Of a stretch of DNA of 64,000 nucleotides, positions 12,231-23,005 are shown in pieces; the first letter of the stretch is position 1, and every line of letters begins with the position of its first letter. This DNA is from Phylloscopus collybita (taxonomy: Eukaryota > Chordata > Aves > Passeriformes > Phylloscopidae): positions 23,787,501 to 23,851,500 of the forward strand of contig JAJNNQ010000003.1 in assembly GCA_027886175.1 (NCBI GenBank), read 5' to 3'. The notes under the pieces are model-generated. The model made no database searches and had not been told where the DNA came from. It saw nothing but the letters and a program-made list of their open reading frames with translations. The translations under genes were made by a program, and so were the position numbers.

Positions 12231-13223
12231 TACCAAAGATACAGCATTCTGGCAAGTCAGAAAGTCAGATTTAATATGTGTCCAGCTGTGATTTAAACTG
12301 GCAGCTTTTCCAAACAAGGGAGCAGTGAGATCAGACCATCACCACACAGATCAGTGTCTCTGGGGGTGCACTTGCCACGAGGGCACCAGCCTTCTCTTTA
12401 CAAGCAGCATTTTCCTTGACCAGCCACTGACCGTCCACTTTGAGCAGACAGTGGCTGAGGCCCAATGCAACTTGAAGAGGAAACAAACGAAAATATGCGA
12501 CTCTTAGTTAAACTAACATTTTAAAAAGGAAGGCAGAGTTTCAGTGATTCATAACAAGCATTGTGACAGGGAAGAAGAGAGGTCACCCTGAAAAATTTAA
12601 GGAGTCTTAAGCAGCATTTAATTTGTACAAAAGAATCTGCAGTGCACCTTGAGGCAACAGAGCTATAAATCATGCTGTTCCAGGGCTCATTTATCACCAC
12701 AGTTGGCCCCAGGATTTGGAAAAGGAGGTAGAAGCCTTCCAGCTGTTCCGTGCAGCAAAGTGTCATTGATAAACGCAAGCCTGCAAAGTAAACAATAAAA
12801 TATCAATTATGAGTCAGACAGTTGCAAGGAGGCTGCACAGAATTGGGTTTGCTGTGCCTTGCAGAGCTGTCTAGATAGTGTCTTCCTGCGTTTTCGGAGC
12901 AGTTCCTGCACCTGCAAACAGGTGATCCAGACTTCACAGCCACTCCCTCACCACAGCAGCTGGGCAGGGAGTGAGCAAGGCTGGAGGGAGGAGCTGGGCA
13001 CTGTCCTGCTGTCCTTGCCGTGCTCCTGGCAGCATCAACACCTGCCCACTGCAGAAGGAAATTCTCTCTTTTGCAGCCAACGTTTCCTCGGGGGGGGGTT
13101 GGAAATGATAATGAAACTGGTTCAAAATACCAACAACCCAAATAAAGGCACTGGTGAGAGAATCACCTTCTGGCCAGGTGGGGAAGGCAGTGCTGGCTGT
13201 GGGGCTTGCTGCCCTTGCAGGTG
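12231..13223. other. Intergenic between two family C LTRs
   Basis: About 1 kb of non-repetitive sequence. Opposed ORFs of 112 (minus) and 123 (plus) codons near 12803-13230 overlap and look non-coding; the plus one ends just inside the LTR boundary. Confidence 0.55.
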
Positions 13224-13227
13224 CCAG

Positions 13228-13674
13228 TGATGCCTTAAGTTTGAGTTTTCATGTTTTTCAGATTCTGTGCTGCCCAGGGGTGCAACTCTGAGCCTCACAC
13301 TCAGTGTCCCTCAGCTCTGCACAGGGTAAGGAGACAAAACAAATCCTTTTCCTGCTGCACACCAAGGACAACTTTCAGGCCCAAAAGCACAAGCAATGGT
13401 AGACTGCAGAAAGAAAACAAGAACGGGATGTCACAACCTGAATCTGTAATTGGACAATTAAACCCCAATGTGCAAATGGACCAAAACTTACAAAAGTGTG
13501 AGACCTCGTGACCCAACAGCCATTTTGTGACCATTCTTAGTCCACCCTGCGTGTGGCCCTGGCCAGGCTCTTGTCCTGCCCAAAGTGTATCCTTAAAGGC
13601 CTTTTAATAAATATCTACTTTATTCTCTTAGCTCTGTCTAGTCTCTGTTCCAGGTCAGCCTTCCCAAGGCATCA
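13228..13674 (+). mobile_element. Solo LTR, family C copy 4
   Basis: This 447-bp element has TGATGCCTTAAG...CCCAAGGCATCA termini and a perfect 4-bp target duplication CCAG (13224-13227 and 13675-13678). It is in the opposite orientation to the copies at 2979 and 7927, and its TTTAATAAATATC signal lies on the plus strand. It is internally closest to copy 2. Confidence 0.9.
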
Positions 13675-13678
13675 CCAG

Positions 13679-15434
13679 CTGGGGCAGAGTCAGCTGTGTG
13701 GTGAGCTGGTGCTTGGTGTTATGAATGGATGTGGGGGCTTAGAGAAGTCCCTGCCTTTTGCCCAGGCCTCTGGCAGCAGGTAGGAGCTTTACTGAGGTGG
13801 CCAGCACCCCAAAGCCCACTCTTGTTTATAAGTTCTTTGACAATGGCTGATCAGGTCTATTATAGAATGAATAATTTATTTTATGGACACAAAACTAACA
13901 GACATAAGCCTTAAAACAAACTAATGCTACACAAGAATAAAGACAACAGGAGGCTACTGGTAGGCATATACAGTGTGGGGTTAAAGGTACCATTAAATTT
14001 ACAGCTAGGGAAGAAATAATATAACTTAGGATTCAATGTATCTTACCAATCTTCCATGGAGATCCTTTCCCTCAGCTCCCAGGAAAGTAACCATGGGATC
14101 TGTGTCCAAACTCCAGGGAGAATTCCTGAGCATTTGTCAGGGTGTGCGTGCAGAAGGGTTCTGCCTCTGTGCTAAGTGGTGTGTCTCTCATGGCTTGTGC
14201 AACAGTGCCACTCTGTGGCACAGATGGTTAACACATGGGAGAGGCACACCGCACTGCACCAACTCTGGACAGAAATACAGCTACATAATGAATATCAAGG
14301 ATTTTAATAACCTTTCCTGTGAGCAAATCACAGCATAATGCCTTCAAGTTCCACGTGTCCATCTACTTGTACAGCACAGGAAACTTCCCACTTCTTAAAT
14401 CTCAACCAACCATGTGAGAGTATAAATTCAGTCAGGAAAGTTTGTGACCTTTTTTCAGCAAATGTTTGTCATGTTTATCCAAGGTGTAAGTTGCCACTGC
14501 ACGTTAAAACTCTTGTAAACTCCCTGCAACTCCTTTAATTTGTAAAAATTAGGATGTGTGTGTGTAAACCTGCTGGATAAGAGAGCATGGATGGTGGAGC
14601 TTTGCCTGCTGCTCTCTCCTGCTCTGAGTGATGGAAACCCAGTGTAATGCCACAGCACCACTTCTCTGACTGATGCTGCTGCCACTGTAAGGCCAGGGAA
14701 AGATCCCAAGTCAAATTCAGTTTAGTAGAAAAAAAGAACAAGCTATTTATCACAAATAGATAATAAGAATCCTACAGATTGCCTTAGTGCCTATTTGTTC
14801 TGGGGGAATTCAAGCCATGAATTATGGATGATCCCTTAATTGTAAAGATTTATGATTAAAAAATGATGATACTTTCTCTTTAATTGCTTGTAAAAAATCA
14901 TGGCTATTAGTAAGGAGTACAATTTTTCAGACTGCTTTTGGACATTATTTTTACTAGGTATTATTGTATTACAGACTATTTATGTTTAATCTAGTTACTG
15001 CATTATTAGTTAACTCATTAGCCTAAGTGACTGAAGGCGGACTCTGTGCTCCAGAAAGCTCCTCTGCAGTCCAGCTTGTCTTGGATGCCTTCTGCTGGCC
15101 AGAGGAATCCAGCCCAATTTCAGGACACCACTGGTTTTTGGTGGCACTGAGTTTGTCTGATGAGGAGCCTTAGTCTTGACAGAGCAGCTTTTCACCTGGT
15201 GTAGAGGGGCTGGAATGATTCCCCTCCTGCTCAGTAAGATTCTGGCCCTCTGACTGCATCACTTCATTAAAAACAATTGCTGCAGTTTAAACTGGTCAAG
15301 AAGGAAACATCTTTCAAGCCTTCCAAACCTGAGAGCGAGTGGAGCTGCTGGTGTTTTATTAATTTATCAATACCTTGTGAGAATTCCTTTTCTGTAGCAG
15401 CCATCAGCCCATCTAGAAAGCACAAGATGCATAA
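13679..15434. other. Intergenic, nothing recognised
   Basis: About 1.75 kb of AT-rich unique sequence with short chance ORFs only. Confidence 0.55.
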
Positions 15435-15439
15435 CCCAA

Positions 15440-16223
15440 TGTCTTGGTTTGGAAAGACAGGTATGTGCCAGGGAAAGCTGGGGTTTCCCTTAGAATGGAG
15501 AATGTAAATCCCTCACCCCCTGCCAAATTATAATTTTGCAATTAAGGGCTTTCAGACAAAGATTTGGGAATAGGAATAACAGTTCTTTACTAGGAATATT
15601 AACAATACAAATGTAGTAGAAAACAAAACCACCCAACCAAGCCAGCAAACAAACAAACAACAATTTTGGAGAACCCTGACAGAGTCAGAGCTACAACCTG
15701 ACACCCTGTTGGTCAGGGTGTTGGAAGCAGCCCAAAAGTGAGTCCTCCTGGAGTGGCAGAGGTGGTTCTGGTGGAGTAGAGATGATCCTGTAGAACCAGG
15801 GTCCAGTGATGGTGAGAAGGGTCCAGTGATGGTAAGAAGGGTTCAGTCTTCCTCCCAGGAATTGGGTGAAACCAGACACCTTGTATTCCTGTGTCTCAGT
15901 TTTATCCAGGTAGGAATGGTTGGCTCCCCCCACTGGGTGGAGCATCTCACAATGGAATGATGGAATGTGGATGGTCCACTTTGTTGATGTGTGCTTTTAG
16001 GGGTGTCTTAATGTTCCATTAGCAGAAAATATTCCCCTGGAGGGAGGACAGGTGGTGTCAGAGATAACAAACACTGCCCCACCTGGTTTGAATAGCTGGC
16101 CCATTATCAGAAGGCATCCACTGCTCTCCCCCCAGAGTTAAAAGAGATAAAGAAAAACATCTCCCCAGCTGCTTTCAGCAGATGAAATAGAATACACAAC
16201 CCTTGGCTCTGCAACCCAAGACA
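15440..16223. mobile_element. Solo LTR, family A copy 3
   Basis: This 784-bp element starts TGTCTTGGTTTGG, ends CAACCCAAGACA and is flanked by a perfect 5-bp duplication CCCAA (15435-15439 and 16224-16228). It has the same orientation as the copies at 612 and 4127. It retains the segment that copy 2 has lost and contains the tandem GGTCCAGTGATGGT units. Confidence 0.93.
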
Positions 16224-16228
16224 CCCAA

Positions 16229-17999
16229 CCATGTAGCTAATCTGAGTGAACAATAAGAATTCAGTCATTTATCTGGCCGGATTCTGTAACTTCAGGGAGA
16301 TCAGCCTGGTTAAATGTGGCTCATGCACAAGAGCCAGGCGCCCTGATGGCTTCATCTGTTCCAGCCAGACAGGAAATGTCTTTAGGCTCAGAGCTCCCGT
16401 GGGCAGGCACAGATGGACCAGGGGCAGGGGGAGGATGGGGCTCCACTGGCTTCTCCCAAACACCAGCCAGGCTCAGGCTGCTCACTGCACATCTTCACCC
16501 CTTCCTGTTCACATCAGGGCTGCTGACCAGAGCCCTAAAGAGCAGACTCTGCAGACAGATTATTTAAACTTAGTAACTGGTAGAATTAGGGGTGTTTTCC
16601 TTACTGGTTTGCCCCATTTTTTTTTTTTTTTCTTTTAAAGAAAGATGATTCCAACAGTTATTTCTAAGGAATCCATTACCTAAAGTATTAACTAATTGGC
16701 TTTTCCATTATTGTTCCTCAGGCTCTCATTTAGTTTATGGTTGGACAGTCCGAGTCAGTAGGCCAGCTTCAACCCCGCTGTGAACCTTAAGGCAGATCAT
16801 AAATACCAATTCTTCTGTGTCTGTGCCCCCAAATCACTTCTGCTTGAGTTGCAGGGTCTCAGCAGCTCACAGAATTTGGCTGGGAGGATACATGGGCTGT
16901 TAGTCAGTGTGGAATTGTAGACAAGATGTTAAAAATAACTGCTTTCAAACTTACTCTGAATTATGGTTTAGTAGACAAAATGGAAAACAAACCACCCCAA
17001 ATTTCCCCTGGCAGTCTCTTCAGAATTACCCCAACCCCAAGCAGAGCCTGAATGCTCCCAGTCTCAGTCCCTCAGACTCAGGAACAGGCAGGAGCTAGAG
17101 ATGGTGTTGTGGCAGCCCTCCTCCCCTGCTTATTAAACACGGCTGCACTAATTCATCCAGCAAGGTGGAAACCCTGGGGGAAACTGGGGAGTTGTGGCTG
17201 ATGACAAGGCTCTGTGAATTTTCCCTCTTTTTCCAGCCAGCTTCCCCTGTGCTGGGCTTTCTGTGGTTCTCATCTGGGATGTAATTTATCACTCATGAAG
17301 GGCTCACAGTGTCTTCACTCTTGCACAGGATTGGATTGGATTGGATTGGATTGGATTGGATTGGATTGGATTGGAGCAGGCTGAACCCTAATCACTACTT
17401 GGTGCTCCAGATCTGAGGTTTTTCCTGACCAGACTGAAAGCTGTGCTGAGCTGTGCACCGGTGATTTTCTCTGTCTCAGCAAACTCCCCCCAAATCTTTC
17501 CTGCCTTGCCAATGAGCCCTAATTTTCCAAAGGCAGAAGGCCAGAACATCCTTATCCCAGCAAGTTAGCAGACCCCCTGCAGGTCCTGATGCACTGCTGC
17601 ACTCTGTTATCTTCATTGTTTTCCCCCTTCCCATCACTCTCAGAGTGTAAGTTATTGATTATTCTGCCAGGGGTTGCTAAACCAGAAAATTTTGATCCCT
17701 CAAATGAAAGCGTGCCTCACGACTTATTTACTGCACTGCAGCCAGTTTACCCAGAACATTTTTCTGCTACCGTGTGAGAGAGAACGGCTGCCCTCAGGCC
17801 TGGCAAGTTGGGAAAAACCATCGCAGACAGGGGCTGAGCCCAAATGAAATCTGACCTCTGTTATCAGGGAGGGCGTGGGGCTGCAGGATCCCACACCTTT
17901 CCAGCTGTCACTACCCACTAATGCAGGCGGGAAACGTGATGGTTGGAGTGATCTCAGAGTGCAAAAGACACAGCAGGGGACAACAGCAATTTGCTCAAC
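16229..17999. other. Intergenic with (GGATT)n
   Basis: Unique sequence containing a short poly(T) near 16617 and the (GGATT)n tract. No gene recognised; the ORF at 16246-16638 runs into the poly(T). Confidence 0.55.
17328..17375. repeat. (GGATT)n pentanucleotide microsatellite
   Basis: About nine and a half perfect GGATT units. No flanking element explains it. Confidence 0.97.
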
Positions 18000-19480
18000 A
18001 GCAGTACACTTTATCAAGTGCACGCAGCACTGTAATGCGATAGAGGGAGAAAGGAGAGAGAAAAGGAGAGAAAGAGAGAGAGAAGAGGGGGTATAGCTAC
18101 AAACAGAGAGACGGAGTCCTCGTGGTGCAGGCTGACCAATAGATGCGTCTTCTTCTGGGGAGACCTCGAAATTCGGGCCATCTTGTGGGGTCTCTGATAG
18201 TCCTTTCCAAAGCCACAGGCAGGTGGCCAACAGGTGAGCTCAGCATCAGCAGGTGTGCTGAGAGCAGAGCAAAGTGCTCTGGTGCTTAAGAGCAAATGTC
18301 CACTCAGGGAACGGTGCAGGGCGAGCACAGGACAGACCAGTCCAAAACCAGTCCATGGTGACATGCCCATTGTCTGCACTGGGTTCCCATGGAGTTGCAA
18401 TGGTCCAGCGAGTGCACCTGCAGGCAGCAAACATCCCACCTCAGCCAGGCCAGAACTCCTGTATTGGGGTCTTAGGCTTTAGTCACAGTCCTTTTGGAGT
18501 CATCAGTCTCCATCCTTGGCGATGATCGTGAGGCAGATGAGGAACTTAAGGATCATCTCTCACACCAGCCCTGGCTCCTCCCGAGGGGGCTGTGACACTG
18601 GCTGCTGCACCCTTGGCACAGGGATGCCCAGCTGTCCCCCCCGTGTCTCCCTCACTGCCTTGTGCAATGCTGTTGGATTGTGCCCTTTCCTGACCCAGAG
18701 ATGGAGCAACTGAGAGGTGTTTTAAAAACTTTTATTCCATTTTCAGTCTCATGTGAAGGGTGAGACAATACAGAGGTTGTAATTTATGCCATCACAATCA
18801 GAAGCCAAAATATTTCCTAATTACAATCCATTATAAGTGTTTTTTAGCCTATCAGCTTTTGCCACACAGTGCTGCTGATGCTTCTAAGCCAATCATCTAA
18901 AATGACCCCTCGTGGGTCCTACTACAGTGCATCTTTCATAGTTCTGTTTCTCCAAAATATCTCAGCTTATTTGCAAGGCCACCATTTGAAACTTGTTTCT
19001 AGTTCAGTTTCTCTCTCTCAACAATGTCTGTCCTATCCCATGGCGTTTCTAAGTCAGCATTTTCTATCTCAAAGTTTACATACAGATACATACCATGTCA
19101 GCTTTCTATCAAGCTTTAAGAATTCTCTACAAATCCTTTTCCCACACAATGCAAAAGACACAAACTGTCCTTGCTCCAGAGCCCAGGACACACAGGATCC
19201 CGGGGTGGGTCTGGTGTGTGGAGCACCTTCTCAACACCAGACTCCAGGCATGGCAAGCCCAATTTTGGTGCTTCTGATACCACCCAAAGTTGCATTTTCA
19301 AAGCCTCTCCCAACAGGATCAATTGTTTCACTGCAGTGGGAGAAGCCAGAGAAGTGGATTTAGTGGATTTAGTACTGGATTCACCATCAAACTCTGACTC
19401 TCTTGACTGGACAGCAGAGGCTGTCAGTGCTAACCTGGCCAACCTCAAACCTCGTGGTTTGAGGCAGTGGCTTGTGCTTT
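18000..19480 (-). mobile_element. Possible decayed endogenous retrovirus/LTR remnant
   Basis: This region has more CpG than its surroundings near 18100-18400 and a GA-rich stretch at 18043-18094. On the minus strand it has an AATAAAAG signal (plus-strand TTTTATT near 18730) followed by GC-rich sequence. That layout resembles a U3-R-U5 arrangement on the minus strand followed by leader sequence. I could not find matching ends or a target duplication, and no other copy is in the window, so the boundaries are approximate and the call is tentative. Confidence 0.3.
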
Positions 19481-19695
19481 ATGGACTTGTCTGGGAGTGT
19501 ATTAGCTCCTACTTTCCAGCTTCCCAGCTGCATTCTCCACTATCAGTGACACATCTCAAAGCAGAAAGAGCACCGTGTCAAAAACAGCAGTGCTTGCTTT
19601 CGGGGCAAGGAAGCAGCTCCTGCATTTGCTTTAAAAATATAAAAATAATTTTCAAAATCTTGACCCATTTGAAGTGTTGACTTTCAAAATATATT

Positions 19696-19777
19696 CCACA
19701 AATCAGAGCAGAGATCTTGGGTGTTTGACAAATAATTCCAAGATTAATACAGATATATATCCCTGAATGCAAGGACT
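19696..19777 (+). repeat. 82-bp direct duplication, copy 1
   Basis: The segment begins CCACAAATCAGAGCAG and ends GCAAGGACT. It matches 22267-22348 with only two mismatches and no gaps, 2571 bases apart, in the same orientation. Similarity stops abruptly on both sides. It belongs to no repeat family I recognise. Confidence 0.9.
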
Positions 19778-22624
19778 TTAATCAATCCCTAATCTCCCAG
19801 AGAAGTAGTTTGACTTTACCTGACAGCACTGTGAAAGATGATCTGCTTCTATGTGACTGGTGTAGTAATAGCAAAAGCCATTTCCTCTTTGTATTGCTAT
19901 CCAGTTTTTAGGATAGAGAGCCCACAGCTGCTGAAAGCCATGTGGAGAGCCTTCCATTGAACACAGAGGGCTTTGGATCAAGTCCTTGGATACCTCCCTA
20001 CTAATAAATTAGCCCTATCGAGGCTGGCAACAGCTCTGCATGTCTGAAGGTCTTTGAAACTCCTGAAGCCCCAGCAGTTAAGCCTTGGACTGGAAAAAAA
20101 CCTGAAAATGTGAGAGCAGGCAGGGAGCTGGGAACTGAGAGCCATCTCAGGTCTGCAGTGCCAAGGACTCTGCTCTCTTCCCTCTGCACAGAGGAGCAGC
20201 TGCCCTGCTCTGCTGTCCTCCCCAGGTCCTTCAGAGCCCTGGTCCTTTCTGGGAGGTGATGGATTGCCTTGAAGTCTTTTCCAGAGCATTGGTTTGCCAC
20301 TGGGCTAACCCAGGGCAAACTGCTGGCTTTATTAGCTGGGTAATTAAAATGAGGGACCCTGACACAGCATTCTGTACAAAAATAATAACAGAAATTCAAC
20401 AGGCAGCTCTGAGAGCAGAGGCTGTTTAAACTCCAGCATGTTCTGCAAGATGAGCTTCAGTAATAACTCACCAAGAGACCAAAAATATCCTCAGATATGA
20501 GACACCACGATGACTAAAAATCTAACAAAATACTAATGGAAGTGTTATCTATTGGCATTATATATTCTTATGCAATACATTCTTTATTATCTATTTTATT
20601 AACATATTAATAGAAGCATTTTACAATAGCATTACAGAGGATCAGAGAAAACAGCTGCTGATGAACATTTTCACCATGGTTTGGTTCTCTTTGATTTAGA
20701 TTGTGAGACTTAAACCATGCCCACAGCAGAACAGACTGAATTAATGTACCTGTGTTATGTTCTGATCATGCAACATCCTTGAAACTGATGGGATGATTCA
20801 GTGCCCATGGATTAACCCAGCAGTGATACAACAGCTTTGTGAATGCTCACTCTTCACCATTTAGGATCTTGGCTGATGCTGGCTGGGACCACAGCACTGC
20901 TGAGATTAGCATTGTACCCAGCTGGGAGATTCCTGAAAGGAATTCAGTGTTTAAATATAGAGACACAGGTAACCAGGCTTAAAAGTAGGGGAAAAAAAAC
21001 CAAAGCAAAACTGGGGAAATGGGAAAGCAGTCTCTGTGTCACTTGTGTTGAAGAGACAATTCCACTGCGCCAGGGTGTGTGGTGGTTGATTGCATCTTCA
21101 GGTGCTGCTGCAAGAAATGCAGAAGCTGTAAAAGCTCCATGCCCCTGAGCAGGTGTTTTAACTGAGCAGACCTTGTGCTGGTCTTTTCTGGGGGGCTACC
21201 CACGGAAACCTAAGTCTGAATTTCAAACTCACATTTTGCTGAAGTGGACTTCTGAATTGAAAAGCTCATGTGGGACAGTGAAAAGAACATGGATAGATCC
21301 ATCCTGGCATCCCAGTTCTGGAAACGTGTATAATATTACATAACAGATCAGCAGATATATTTTTCTTTAAATCTAAAAGTGCAGATTCTGGTCTGAGAGC
21401 CAGCAAGGGGAGCTGCTCTCTTGAGAGACCTGTAGGTGACTGCACATGGGGTTTTCAAATGCAGGTGCCATATCTGCAGTGGGATTGCAGCTGTGCCACT
21501 GTGCCAGGGGAGCACTTTGCAGCAAACCTGAGATTTTGCATGCATATTTCCAGCAGGCTGGGGATTTGCATAACCCATCCATAAACCACTGCAAATCTAA
21601 TAAGGAATCAAACCCAGTGTCAGCTATGGCCACTAAATCACTTTATCTGAAAATACAGCTCTGTTGTGCCTTGACCTTTTCTGTTTGGAATTTGGATTTT
21701 CCAGCCCTTCTTCCATCTGTTTACAGAACCAGACCCTCAGGGAGACATAAATAAATAAATCTTTTTCCCCAGTTCATGCTCATGACATCAAATGATGTAA
21801 TAAAATGAAATCTCTTTCCTTCTTTCTCCCCTTTCAATATTTATTCTGGGGATTTATTGTTTTCCCTCCTTTTCATTCAAGGTTTCCCTCTGATAGATCA
21901 CCTCACTGTGGAGCATTTCTCATACTCTCCATACATTACATCTCAAGCTGTTATTTCAAAATGTAGTTGGAGCTGCCTTAAGCCAAAGACAGTGCAGAGA
22001 TTGTCATTTTTCTTTCTAACTCTGCTGAACCTGTTCCATGAAAATTCCTACTCCATTTTCAGTTGAAGTGTTGTTAACATAGAATAATGTTTCCAGTAGA
22101 TGCACAAAGACCAAAAAAACTTCTGCATGTTTCCATGTGGGCTGTGTCCCCACAGGGTTCTCTCAGTGTCATGAACATTGGTGTGTCCTGAATTCTCAGC
22201 TGGGATGGGAATTCATGTGCCCTGCAGGAACACCACGGTAGCATTACTGCTGGGCTGCTACCAAAACCACAAATCAGAGCAGAGATCTTGGGTGTTTGAC
22301 AAATAATTCCAAGATTAATACAGATCTATATCCCTGAGTGCAAGGACTCTCTGGGGATGCATGGTCACTTCCTAGTCTGCTTCAACCTTGCTTAATCTCA
22401 AGGCAGAATAATCAGCAAGGGTATGGAGTATCTCAGTTCTAGATGAGATCCTCGCAGGATTTAACACACCCAGTCCAGAGAACAGGAGCAAAGAAGTGAG
22501 TCAGAGTAGGATTTCTCTGAGTCAACCATCAGCTTTGCTATCTAGGAAAGTCCCTGAGCTGCCCAGCTCTGGGGGGCCTCTCTTTTCCCTTGCCCTCCCC
22601 ACATGGCTGCCTGGCAGTGCAGAG
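19778..22624. other. Intergenic, holds only the second 82-bp duplicate
   Basis: Mostly unique sequence. No exon, LTR or CR1 fragment was identified apart from the duplication at 22267-22348. Confidence 0.55.
22267..22348 (+). repeat. 82-bp direct duplication, copy 2
   Basis: Near-identical partner of 19696-19777. The two differences are A versus C in the AGATATATAT/AGATCTATAT part and A versus G in GAATGC/GAGTGC. Confidence 0.9.
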
Positions 22625-23005
22625 CCACAGCTGCTGCTCTGGGGGCTGTTCTGGGGGCTGGGGCTGTGCTGAGGTGCTTTGGGGCTGTTCTGGGGATGCT
22701 GTGAGGCTCTTCTGGAGGTTCTGTTCTGGGGGTGCAGTGGGGCTGTTCTGGGGGTTCTCTTCTGGGGTGCTGTGGAGCTCTTCTGGGGGTGCTTTGAGGC
22801 TGTTCTGGGGTGCAGTGTGGCTGTTCCAGGGGGTCTGTCCTGAGGTGGTGTGGGACTGTTCTGAGGGTGCTGTGGCTCTTCTGGTGGTGCTGTGGCTCTT
22901 CTGGTGGTGCTGTTCTGAGGGCTGTTCTGGGGTGCTTTGGGGCTGTTCTGGGGCTGTTCTGGGTGTGCTGGGGGGCTGTTCTGGAGGTGCTGCAGGGCTC
23001 ACCTG
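22625..23005. repeat. GC-rich degenerate minisatellite built on CTGTTCTGGGG
   Basis: About 380 bases of irregular repeats of units such as GGGGCTGTTCTGGGGGT and GCTGTGGCTCTTCTGG, varying in length around 15-30 bases. The bias leaves long open frames on both strands: Gly/Cys/Leu/Trp-rich on plus and Pro/Gln/Ser/Thr-rich on minus. That is expected from the repeat and not evidence of a gene. The plus strand is strongly purine/pyrimidine-biased, with few A. Confidence 0.85.

Noticed and set aside
18014..18439. Overlapping ORFs of 141-168 codons on the minus strand
   Set aside because: They run through a GA-rich stretch and a probable LTR remnant, overlap in different frames, and show no recognisable protein.
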